From assembly GCA_023390785.1 (NCBI GenBank), contig JAEWCE010000206.1:1-9387 (forward strand): 9,387 bases of DNA, read 5' to 3'. The first letter of the stretch is position 1; each line of letters begins with the position of its first letter. Below the pieces are notes generated by a model, which saw only the letters and a list, made by a program, of their open reading frames with translations, searched no databases and was not told the DNA's origin. Source of the stretch: Pseudomonadota bacterium. Its GTDB lineage: Bacteria; Pseudomonadota; Alphaproteobacteria; Rhizobiales; Devosiaceae. The translations under genes and the position numbers were made by a program. Below, piece after piece: positions 1 through 7,262 of this stretch.

Positions 1-27
1 CTCCCCCGCAGCTTCGCTGCAGGAGAG
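1..27 (-). terminator. Hairpin downstream of gmk, possible terminator or dispersed palindrome
   Basis: A perfect 5-bp stem GCAGC/GCTGC closes on a TTC loop (8-20). It extends outward, with two mismatches, to about 12 positions per arm covering 1-27. It lies 22 bases past the gmk stop codon in the direction of gmk transcription, where a terminator is expected. The window edge hides whether a T-run follows on the minus strand. GC-rich palindromes of this kind also occur as dispersed intergenic repeats in alphaproteobacterial genomes, so it may be a truncated repeat copy rather than a dedicated terminator. Confidence 0.35.
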
Positions 28-49
28 GACCGCCGACTGCAAGTGCACG

Positions 50-691
50 CTAGATCGAGTCGATCTGCGCCTGCAGCCGGCGCACGAATGCCGTGAGGCC
101 CTTGTAGCGCGTGCGTTCGAGCCGGGCCGCGGCGAGGATGGTGCGGACCTTCTGCACCGAGTCCTCGAGGTCGCGGTTGATGATCACGAAGTCGTACTCG
201 TCATAGTGCTGCATCTCGATGCGCGCGTTCCTCAGGCGCTTGTCGATGGTGCTCTTGCTGTCCTGGGCCCGGCGCTCCAGGCGCTTGCGCAGCTCGCGGA
301 TCGAGGGCGGCAGGATGAAGATCGTCACCATGTCCTCGCGCGCCTTCTCCAGCAGCTGCAGCGTGCCCTGGTAGTCGATGTCGAACAGGATATCGCGGCC
401 CTGCCGCAGCTTCTCTTCGACGTGGGCGCGCGGCGTGCCGTAGAAATTGCCGTGCACCTCGGCGCTCTCGAGCAGCTCGTCATTGGCGCGCATGCGCTCG
501 AAGCTGGCAATGTCGATGAAGTGGTAGTCGCGGCCGTCGAGCTCGTCGGTGCGGCGCGCCCGCGTGGTTACCGACACCGACAGCGAGATATTGGGATCCT
601 GCGCAAAGATGGCGCGCGAAATCGACGACTTGCCGGCGCCGGAAGGCGACGCCAGGACCAACATCACACCGCGACGGGCGAGCTCGGCCAT
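50..691 (-). CDS. gmk: Guanylate kinase
   Basis: This is a cytoplasmic enzyme that phosphorylates GMP (and dGMP) to GDP with ATP, an essential step in guanine nucleotide supply. The 213-residue length is normal for the family. The P-loop SPSGAGKS is at residues 15-22 with Lys21. The GMP-binding region includes SVTTRARR (about 40-47), the DGRDYHF stretch (52-58), HGNFYGT (80-86) and DIDYQG (104-109). The ARRGVMLV lead-in before the P-loop is typical of rhizobial Gmk proteins, so I keep the first ATG rather than Met10. The gene starts 11 bases after the yicC stop and is probably translated from the same mRNA. A GGAG within the yicC 3' end lies rather far (about 15 bases) from the ATG, so initiation may partly rely on translational coupling. 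It is the last gene of the mltG-yicC-gmk unit. Confidence 0.97.
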   Translation of the reverse strand: MAELARRGVMLVLASPSGAGKSSISRAIFAQDPNISLSVSVTTRARRTDELDGRDYHFIDIASFERMRANDELLESAEVHGNFYGTPRAHVEEKLRQGRDILFDIDYQGTLQLLEKAREDMVTIFILPPSIRELRKRLERRAQDSKSTIDKRLRNARIEMQHYDEYDFVIINRDLEDSVQKVRTILAAARLERTRYKGLTAFVRRLQAQIDSI

Positions 692-702
692 GGAACGGTC
701 GC

Positions 703-1596
703 CTACTCCAGGTTCTGCACCTGCTCGCGGAACTGGTCGATCACGGCCTTGAGGTCGAGGCCGATCGCCGTCAGCTCCACGGCGTTGGATTTACTGCACA
801 GCGTATTCGCTTCGCGGTTAAATTCCTGTGACAGGAAGTCGAGCTTGCGGCCCGCCGGCCCCCCCTCGCGCAGCAGCGACCGCGCCGAGGCGACGTGGGC
901 GGCCAGCCGGTCGAGCTCCTCGCGGATGTCGGCCTTGGTGGCGAGCAGCAGCGCCTCCTGCAGCAGCCGGTCCTCGCTGAGGCCGCTGCCGGCGGCGCTG
1001 AGTTCGGCGATCTGCTCGCGCAGCCGGCCGAGGATGGCGTCGCGGCTACGCCCCGGATGCGCCTCGGCGAGATCGCGCAGCAGCGCGATCTCATCGATCT
1101 GGCCGGACAGAATGGCCTCGAGCGCCCGCCCCTCCGCCTGCCGTGCCACCTTGAGGTCGGTCAGCGCCGCATCGACCGCTTCGAGCACCGCCGCCTGCAG
1201 CCGCTCCTCGGCGTCGGCATCGAGCGGCGCGTCGTGCTGCTCCAGCACTCCCTTGAGGGCCAGGATGCCGTCCAACGTCGGCGGCGTGGCATCGATGCGC
1301 GAGGCGACCTCGCGCAACGCCCCCAGCACCGCGTCGAGCGCCGCATGGTTGATCACCACGCGCCCATCCTCGCCCTCGCGCTCGATGTTGAGATTCACCG
1401 TCACCGAGCCGCGGTTCAGCGCCTTGCCGACGCGGCGGCGGATTTCGGGCTCGAGTGCGTCATAGCCGGGGGTCAGCCGCATGCGCAGGTCGAGGCCGCG
1501 CGCATTGACCGACCTGATCTCGACCGAAAAGCCGATACCGGGCACGCCGCCCTGGGCGCGCGCATAGCCGGTCATGCTGGCGAGGGGAGAAGCCAT
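703..1596 (-). CDS. yicC: YicC/YloC family endoribonuclease
   Basis: The product belongs to the widespread YicC/YloC family. E. coli YicC has been linked to endoribonucleolytic RNA turnover, including decay of the small RNA RyhB; the target here is unknown. The N-terminal YicC domain opens with the family signature SMTGYARA and continues with VEIRSVNARGLDLRMRLP-like sequence. The C-terminal DUF1732 domain (about the last 85 residues) contains KADIREELDRL, GGPAGRKLDFLSQEFNREAN and SKSNAVELT, ending in REQVQNLE. I chose the ATG at 1596 (297 residues, MASPLASMTG). A GTG at 1611 would add five residues without a clear ribosome binding site, and the ATG at 1575 would leave no lead-in to the SMTGYARA signature. 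It lies 18 bases after the mltG stop and 11 bases before gmk. The yicC-gmk pairing is common in bacteria. Confidence 0.93.
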   Translation of the reverse strand: MASPLASMTGYARAQGGVPGIGFSVEIRSVNARGLDLRMRLTPGYDALEPEIRRRVGKALNRGSVTVNLNIEREGEDGRVVINHAALDAVLGALREVASRIDATPPTLDGILALKGVLEQHDAPLDADAEERLQAAVLEAVDAALTDLKVARQAEGRALEAILSGQIDEIALLRDLAEAHPGRSRDAILGRLREQIAELSAAGSGLSEDRLLQEALLLATKADIREELDRLAAHVASARSLLREGGPAGRKLDFLSQEFNREANTLCSKSNAVELTAIGLDLKAVIDQFREQVQNLE

Positions 1597-1614
1597 CAGA
1601 GCCCGATACACCGT

Positions 1615-2733
1615 TTATTGCGTGGTGTCTCCGGCGTCCTTGGCCTGTTCCTCCTCCAATTGCTCCTTGGCCTGCTCGGCCTCGTCCGAGGCCACGGCCT
1701 GGCGATACTTCACCACATTCCGGCGGTGCTCGGCATAGGTCGAGGCGAAGGTATGCCCGTCCTTGGGGTCGGGTCCCTTGGCGACGAAATAGAGGAACGA
1801 CGTTTTGGCCGGATGTGCCACCGCCTGCAGCGCATCGACCCCCGGGTTGGCGATCGGCCCGGCCGGCAGGCCGTCGATCTGGTAGGTGTTGTACGGCGTC
1901 TTGGCGCCGAGGTCCTTGGTGCTGAGCGGCCGGTCGAGCTTCTGCTGGCCCAGCGTGATGCCGTAGATCACCGACGGGTCGGTCTGCAGCCGCATATGCT
2001 TGCGTAGCCGGTTGATGAACACCGAGGCGATTTCGGCCCGTTCGCTGTCGATGCCGGTCTCCTTCTCGACCAGCGACGCCATGGTCACGAGGTCGGCCGG
2101 CGAGTTGATCACGTCGTCGATCGCCGGGTCGCGCTTGGCCCAGATGTCGGCGACGGTATCGGCCATCTTCTTCTGCATCCCCTCGACCACCGATTTGCGG
2201 CTGTCGCCGGGGAAGAAGTCGTGCCGCACGGCGAGCAGCGAGCCTTCGACCGGCGGCGTCACCGGGTCGCCGGTCAGGTTGAGGCCCGGGTTGTTGAGCG
2301 CCTGCGCCACCTGCCAGGAGGTTTCGCCGGGCACGACGTTGACGAAGAATTCCTGCGGCTTGGTCTGCGTCACCACACGCAGCATGTCGTCCATCGAAGC
2401 ATGTGCCGGCACGATGTACTGCCCGGGCAGGAGCTTGGTGCCCTTTAGATGCAGCAATTCGATCGCGGCGCGGAACACCAGCGGCTGCAGCGCCCCGTCC
2501 TGCGTGAAGCCCTGCGCCACGAGATCCTGGGTCACGGCGTTGAGGTTGCTGCCGCGCTCGACCAAGAAGGGCGTATCGGCGTCCTTCGGACCGGGTTCGT
2601 AGAACAGGTGCAGGCCATAGGCCGTCACGCCGCCCAGCACCAGGATGCCGATGATGACGAGCCCGAACAGTCCGCTCAGCAACACCACCGCGCTCGAGCG
2701 TTTCCGCCGCTTCCTCTTGTCGCCCGACGCCAT
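1615..2733 (-). CDS. mltG: Endolytic murein transglycosylase MltG
   Basis: This inner-membrane enzyme cleaves nascent glycan strands and is thought to set glycan length by releasing strands from the synthase complex. It was formerly called YceG. With the start at 2733 the protein has 372 residues. A basic N-terminus (KRKRRKRSS) is followed by one transmembrane segment at about 14-39, which leaves the catalytic domain periplasmic. The core motif SLVEKETG carries the presumed catalytic Glu223, equivalent to E. coli Glu218. It is followed by ASVFINRL, the MRLQTDPSVIYG block and the GLPAGPIANPG block. The tail from about residue 348 is a charged Glu/Gln/Ala-rich segment with no known role. Upstream ATGs at 2790 and 2769 are open but would bury the basic/TM start. 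The 2733 ATG has a clear AGGGG ribosome binding site. MltG heads the mltG-yicC-gmk unit and is separated from fabF by a divergent kinase gene. Confidence 0.95.
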   Translation of the reverse strand: MASGDKRKRRKRSSAVVLLSGLFGLVIIGILVLGGVTAYGLHLFYEPGPKDADTPFLVERGSNLNAVTQDLVAQGFTQDGALQPLVFRAAIELLHLKGTKLLPGQYIVPAHASMDDMLRVVTQTKPQEFFVNVVPGETSWQVAQALNNPGLNLTGDPVTPPVEGSLLAVRHDFFPGDSRKSVVEGMQKKMADTVADIWAKRDPAIDDVINSPADLVTMASLVEKETGIDSERAEIASVFINRLRKHMRLQTDPSVIYGITLGQQKLDRPLSTKDLGAKTPYNTYQIDGLPAGPIANPGVDALQAVAHPAKTSFLYFVAKGPDPKDGHTFASTYAEHRRNVVKYRQAVASDEAEQAKEQLEEEQAKDAGDTTQ

Positions 2734-2735
2734 GA

Positions 2736-2743
2736 CTTCCCCT
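2736..2743 (-). promoter_or_regulatory. Ribosome binding site deciding the mltG start
   Basis: On the minus strand AGGGGAAG precedes the ATG at 2731-2733, with 5 bases between the AGGGG core and the start. The two upstream in-frame ATGs show no comparable site in my reading, so this motif fixes the start at 2733. Confidence 0.7.
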
Positions 2744-2768
2744 CTCGGCCCACCGCTCGCCCCAGCCA

Positions 2769-2791
2769 TTTGCCTCAACGAAGCGGGCAAA
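2769..2791. repeat. 6-11-6 inverted repeat between divergent mltG and kinase genes
   Basis: TTTGCC (2769-2774) is repeated inverted as GGCAAA (2786-2791) with an 11-base spacer. Centre-to-centre spacing is 17 bases, more than one helical turn. It lies 36 bases before the mltG ATG and 66 bases before the stress-type promoter of the kinase gene. It could be an operator for a dimeric regulator of mltG, but arms of 6 bp can arise by chance and no regulator is visible nearby. Confidence 0.25.
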
Positions 2792-2856
2792 ACAAGGACG
2801 CAAGTGCAGCCGAAGCTTGCGGAAAACCGGCGTCCGCCATCCCCGGGTCGCGACGC

Positions 2857-2882
2857 GGAACGAATTTCGCCGCAGCGGCGTT
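2857..2882 (+). promoter_or_regulatory. EcfG-type (general stress sigma factor) promoter for the PAS histidine kinase
   Basis: GGAAC at 2857-2861 is followed by exactly 17 bases and then CGTT at 2879-2882. This matches the published alphaproteobacterial EcfG/RpoE2/SigT consensus GGAAC-N16-17-CGTT. The geometry is right: transcription would begin near 2888-2890, giving a leader of a little over 20 bases that still contains the GGGGAA ribosome binding site (2897-2902) before the ATG at 2912. The match is read directly; use by EcfG is inferred. The spacer also contains the 13-base palindrome CGCCGC-A-GCGGCG (2868-2880), which overlaps the -10 element. Confidence 0.6.
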
Positions 2883-2911
2883 GGGCCAGCGGCCTTGGGG
2901 AACGCTACGCC

Positions 2912-4687
2912 ATGAGTCTGGTCGACGATCCGGTCATGTCCTCGGCGGAGACGCACCTTGAGCTCGCCCTGAGCGCGGGCCGGATGGGCTCCTGGAGCTA
3001 TGACCTTGCGACCGGCCGGCAAGTCTGGAGCCCACGCCAGTTCGAGCTCTTCGGCCTTCCCCCGGGCACCGAAATCACCCGCGATCTCTTCATCTCGCTG
3101 GTCGTGCCCGAAGATTTGCCCGCCGTGGCCTTCACCGAAGCCGATCTCGCCCCCGGCACCTTCCGCGACTGCGAATTCCGCATTCGCCGGCCCGACGGGG
3201 AAATCCGCTGGCTGACGGCGCGAAGCTTTGCCAGGCACGATGCCAACGGCAAACCGGTCGAACGCATCGGGGTCAACTGGGACATCACCGAGCAGAAGCA
3301 GCGGGAGGTCGCCCAATCGCGCGCCGAACGGCGGCTCGCCCTTGCCACGGAAGCCGCACAGATCGGCATCTGGGAATGGCATGTCGACACCGGCGCCTTC
3401 TATTACTCGCCGCGGGCCCGCAGCATCTACGGCTTCGCCCCCGACCAGGAGCTCACCTATGCACTGCTGCGGGCGCGCACCAACCCCGACGACTACGTCT
3501 TTATCGAGCCCATGCTGGAGCGGGCGCTCGATCCGAAGCTCCGGAGCCAGGAGACGTTCCGCTACCGCATCACCCGCGCCGACAATGGCGAGGAACGCTG
3601 GCTGCTGGCGCATGGCGGCGCGGTCTTCACCGACAACAGCGATTCCGCCAAGGCGACGAGCTATATCGGCACGCTGCAGGACATCACCGATGAAGTGCTC
3701 CTCGAGCAGGCGCTCGAGGAGGACCGCGTCCGGCTCGAGCTGGCGCTGGCGGCGGGCGAGCTCGCGATCTGGCAACTCGATGCGCGCAGCAACGCCATTG
3801 TCGCCTCGAGGGAGCTCAACCGCCTCTACCGCTTTGCCGACGGCGCGACTCCGAAAACCGAAGACTACCTCAACCTCTACGCCCCTGGGGAGATGGCCCG
3901 GGTGCAGGCCGAGATCGCGGCGAGCATGGCGCAGGGCGATACGGCCATCCGCTACGAGGCCAAGCATCAGTGGCCCGACGGCACCGTCAAGTGGATCGCC
4001 GTGCGGGCGCAGGTGATGCTCGACCCGCGCGACAGATCCCCTTCTCGGGTGATCGGTGTCGCCCTCGACGTGACCGACCGGCACCTTGCCGAGGAACGCA
4101 TGCTGACCATCACGCGCGAGCTTCAGCATCGGGTCAAGAACAGCCTGACCGTGGTGCAGGCGATCGCAACGCAGAGCTTTCGCTCGGCCAGCAAGGAGGA
4201 CGGGCTTGCCGCCTTCAGTGGCCGCCTGCAGGCGCTGGCCACCGCCACCGAGCTGGTGACACGCGGCAATTGGGTGACGGTGGCCATCGACGATATCGTG
4301 CAGGAAATCGTCCGCCCCTTCCGCGACGAGCAGTCGCAACGCGTCACCATCAGCGGGCCGCCGATGCGGATCAACAGCCGCGACGCGACCAGCCTCGGCA
4401 TGGCGCTGCACGAGCTGTGCACCAACGCGGTCAAATACGGCGCGCTGTCGAGCGAACGTGGCTCGGTGTCGATCGATTGGTCGCGCGATGCCGACGGCCG
4501 CCTGCACCTGCGCTGGCGCGAACGCGACGGACCGCCAGTCAGCGCGGCACACGGCAAGGGTTTTGGCACGCGCCTGCTGACGGCGGGGTTGTTCGATCCG
4601 GGCACCGGTTCGGTCGAGCTCAGGTTCGAGCCCGACGGCGTCGCCTGCGACATTCACCTGGTTCTCGGGAACGTCGCCGCGGACTGA
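2912..4687 (+). CDS. Triple-PAS HWE-family sensor histidine kinase
   Basis: A cytoplasmic sensor kinase of 591 residues with no signal peptide or membrane segment. Three PAS modules occupy about residues 15-125, 138-258 and 270-388, each ending in a DIT/DVT motif. All three open with a similar lead-in (LELALSAGRMGSW, LALATEAAQIGIW, LELALAAGELAIW), which suggests internal duplication; the ligand is unknown. The transmitter has phospho-acceptor His406 in LQHRVKN, the HRxxN signature. It also has an N box HELCTNAVKYG (500-510, Asn505), the WRE motif (535-537) that defines the HWE family, and GKGFGTRLL as a glycine-rich nucleotide-binding loop. Kinases of the HWE/HisKA_2 group commonly feed the response regulator PhyR in Alphaproteobacteria. 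No response regulator lies next to the gene, so it is an orphan here. The ATG at 2912 has GGGGAA 9 bases upstream; longer in-frame starts would read into the mltG start region. Base composition resembles the fab genes, so it looks long-resident. Confidence 0.92.
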   Translation: MSLVDDPVMSSAETHLELALSAGRMGSWSYDLATGRQVWSPRQFELFGLPPGTEITRDLFISLVVPEDLPAVAFTEADLAPGTFRDCEFRIRRPDGEIRWLTARSFARHDANGKPVERIGVNWDITEQKQREVAQSRAERRLALATEAAQIGIWEWHVDTGAFYYSPRARSIYGFAPDQELTYALLRARTNPDDYVFIEPMLERALDPKLRSQETFRYRITRADNGEERWLLAHGGAVFTDNSDSAKATSYIGTLQDITDEVLLEQALEEDRVRLELALAAGELAIWQLDARSNAIVASRELNRLYRFADGATPKTEDYLNLYAPGEMARVQAEIAASMAQGDTAIRYEAKHQWPDGTVKWIAVRAQVMLDPRDRSPSRVIGVALDVTDRHLAEERMLTITRELQHRVKNSLTVVQAIATQSFRSASKEDGLAAFSGRLQALATATELVTRGNWVTVAIDDIVQEIVRPFRDEQSQRVTISGPPMRINSRDATSLGMALHELCTNAVKYGALSSERGSVSIDWSRDADGRLHLRWRERDGPPVSAAHGKGFGTRLLTAGLFDPGTGSVELRFEPDGVACDIHLVLGNVAAD

Positions 4688-4698
4688 CCGATGCCGGC

Positions 4699-5964
<1,266 letters not shown>

Positions 5965-5990
5965 CGATGCTGCCGTTCGGCCGGCTGGAA

Positions 5991-6227
5991 TCAGCCGACC
6001 GCCTTGGTGAGATAGCCTACGGCATCGCCGAAGGTCTGGATCGACTCGGCAGCATCATCAGGGATCTCGACCGAGAACTCTTCTTCGAAGGCCATCACCA
6101 GCTCGACCTGGTCGAGGGAATCGGCGCCGAGGTCGTCGATGAAGCTGGCCTTGTCGGTCACCTTCTCGGGATCGACATTGAGGTGCTCCACAACGATCTT
6201 GCGGACGCGGTCAGCGATATCGCTCAT
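5991..6227 (-). CDS. acpP: Acyl carrier protein
   Basis: A small acidic carrier of 78 residues that holds growing acyl chains on a 4'-phosphopantetheine arm and presents them to FabD, FabF, FabG and the other enzymes of the pathway. The attachment serine is Ser37 in GADSLDQVEL. Helix II is the usual acidic docking surface (VELVMAFEEEF), followed by the IPDDAAESIQT segment. The frame stays open upstream to 6443, but only the ATG at 6227 gives the conserved MSDIADRVRKI start. A good ribosome binding site (AGGGAAG, 6237-6243) lies 9 bases before it. It is flanked by fabG (249 bases upstream) and fabF (26 bases downstream). The long leader suggests its own promoter, as expected for a very abundant protein, though I could not identify convincing -35 and -10 boxes. 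Confidence 0.98.
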   Translation of the reverse strand: MSDIADRVRKIVVEHLNVDPEKVTDKASFIDDLGADSLDQVELVMAFEEEFSVEIPDDAAESIQTFGDAVGYLTKAVG

Positions 6228-6476
6228 AGTTTTTGACTTCCCTTTCGATAGTCTTCGTTCGTTCTTGTCGCGCGAGCGCTGCAAAGACCGGCGCAACTCT
6301 AGGCGGGCTTGACGAACCCCGCAAGCCGGGGCCCCGCCGTTCAACTCAGGGCGGCCAACTATCACACTCGCCGGCCTTTTGCCATATTGCAGAAACCGCC
6401 TGCTCACAGGGCCGTAAAGCTCGTTTGTTTGCGCTCTGTCCAATCGGTCGCGAGGGCGCCCGATCGGCCAATCGTG
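6228..6476 (-). other. Long acpP leader / fabG-acpP intergenic region with GC-rich inverted repeats
   Basis: There are 249 bases between the fabG stop and the acpP ATG, much longer than the other gaps in this cluster. Read on the plus strand, GGCGGG (6302-6307) pairs with CCCGCC (6333-6338). Alternatively, GGCTTG (6306-6311) pairs with CAAGCC (6322-6327), and CGGGGCCCCG (6327-6336) is self-complementary. These structures compete with each other and would lie 75-110 bases upstream of acpP in the mRNA leader if transcription starts before them. Besides the ribosome binding site at 6237-6243, I see no convincing promoter boxes. The region may hold an acpP promoter, an RNA structure, or both. Confidence 0.4.
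6443..6464 (-). terminator. Hairpin just downstream of fabG, possible attenuator
   Basis: ATCGG-x-CGC (6443-6451) pairs with GCG-x-CCGAT (6456-6464) around a GAGG loop, giving eight base pairs and one mismatch. It begins 12 bases after the fabG stop codon in the direction of transcription. No T-run follows, so it is not a classical intrinsic terminator. It might protect the fabD-fabG mRNA 3' end or partly separate fabDG from acpP-fabF. Confidence 0.3.
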
Positions 6477-7217
6477 TTAAATCATCAACATTCCGCCATT
6501 CACGTTCAGCGTATGCCCGGTGATATAAGCGGCGGCGTCGGACGCCAGGAATACCGTGCAACCGGCCACCTCCGCCGCGGTTCCGAGGCGCCCGGCCGGC
6601 ACCTTGAGCAAAATCGCCTCGCGCTGCTTGTCGTTGAGCTCGTCGGTCATGGCCGAGGCGATGAAGCCCGGCGCCACCGTGTTCACGGTGATATTGCGCG
6701 ACGCCACCTCCTGGGCCAGCGACTTGCTCATGCCGATCAGCCCGGCCTTCGAGGCGGCGTAGTTGCCCTGCCCGGGATTGCCGGCGACGCCGACCACCGA
6801 GGTGATCGAGATGATGCGGCCGAAGCGCTGCTTCATCATCCCGCGCAGCACCGAGCGGGTCAGGTGGAACGCCGCCGTGAGGTTGACGGCAAGGACCTCG
6901 TCCCATTCCTCGTTCTTCATGCGCATGAACAGATTGTCCCGCGTCATGCCGGCATTGTTGACGAGGATGTCGAGCCCGCCCAGTGCCGCCTCGGCAGCCG
7001 GCCCGAGCTTGTCCACCGCATCGGCGTCGGCGAGGTTGCACGGCAGGATGGGATGGCTGCCGCCGCCCAATTCCTTGGCCGTATCTTCGAGCGCCGCGAC
7101 GCGCGTGCCCGACAGCGCCACGCTGGCACCGGCCGCCGCCAGCGCCTTGGCGATCTCCCGCCCGATGCCGCCCGAAGCGCCCGTCACCAGCGCGCGTTTT
7201 CCTGTGAGATCAAACAC
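6477..7217 (-). CDS. fabG: 3-oxoacyl-ACP reductase
   Basis: This NADPH-dependent short-chain dehydrogenase reduces 3-oxoacyl-ACP to 3-hydroxyacyl-ACP, the first reduction in each elongation cycle, and acts as a cytoplasmic tetramer. At 246 residues it has the standard length. The Rossmann motif TGASGGIG is at 12-19 and NNAG at 87-90. The catalytic tetrad is Asn112, Ser140, Tyr153 and Lys157 (YAASK). The C-terminal VAPGFIASAMT segment is the usual FabG substrate/cofactor loop. The start is GTG, with GGAG at 7225-7228 and a 7-base spacer; it gives the conserved MFDLTGKRALVTG opening. It lies 45 bases after fabD and probably shares its transcript. A six-codon frame (ATG at 7230, TGA at 7210) overlaps its start and could reduce initiation, but this may be chance. 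Confidence 0.97.
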   Translation of the reverse strand: MFDLTGKRALVTGASGGIGREIAKALAAAGASVALSGTRVAALEDTAKELGGGSHPILPCNLADADAVDKLGPAAEAALGGLDILVNNAGMTRDNLFMRMKNEEWDEVLAVNLTAAFHLTRSVLRGMMKQRFGRIISITSVVGVAGNPGQGNYAASKAGLIGMSKSLAQEVASRNITVNTVAPGFIASAMTDELNDKQREAILLKVPAGRLGTAAEVAGCTVFLASDAAAYITGHTLNVNGGMLMI

Positions 7218-7230
7218 TTCCTGTCTCCAT
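7210..7230 (-). other. Six-codon mini-ORF overlapping the fabG start
   Basis: On the minus strand, ATG at 7230-7228 opens Met-Glu-Thr-Gly-Ser-Val and ends at TGA 7212-7210, inside fabG codons 2-3. Its ATG shares a base with the GGAG used by the fabG GTG start, so initiation at one would occlude the other. No separate ribosome binding site is obvious for it. Most likely incidental, but its position is noteworthy because fabG uses a weaker GTG codon. Confidence 0.15.
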
Positions 7231-7262
7231 TGGAGAAACCGATTCCGCCCCGGGCCAGAGGA

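Noticed and set aside
206..1465. Plus-strand open frame opposite gmk and yicC
   Set aside because: It is antisense to two well-supported genes and shows low-complexity Ala/Arg/Ser composition, no domain and no ribosome binding site.
895..2007. Plus-strand open frame opposite yicC and mltG
   Set aside because: Composition is that of a complementary-strand shadow; the minus-strand genes carry clear family motifs.
2645..2911. N-terminal extension of the kinase by up to 89 residues
   Set aside because: It would begin inside the mltG coding region on the other strand and include the proposed promoter. The residues are unstructured and the ATG at 2912 has a ribosome binding site.
6228..6443. N-terminal extension of acpP by about 72 residues
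   Set aside because: The frame is open, but acyl carrier proteins start at MSDIADR, and the ATG at 6227 has a strong ribosome binding site.
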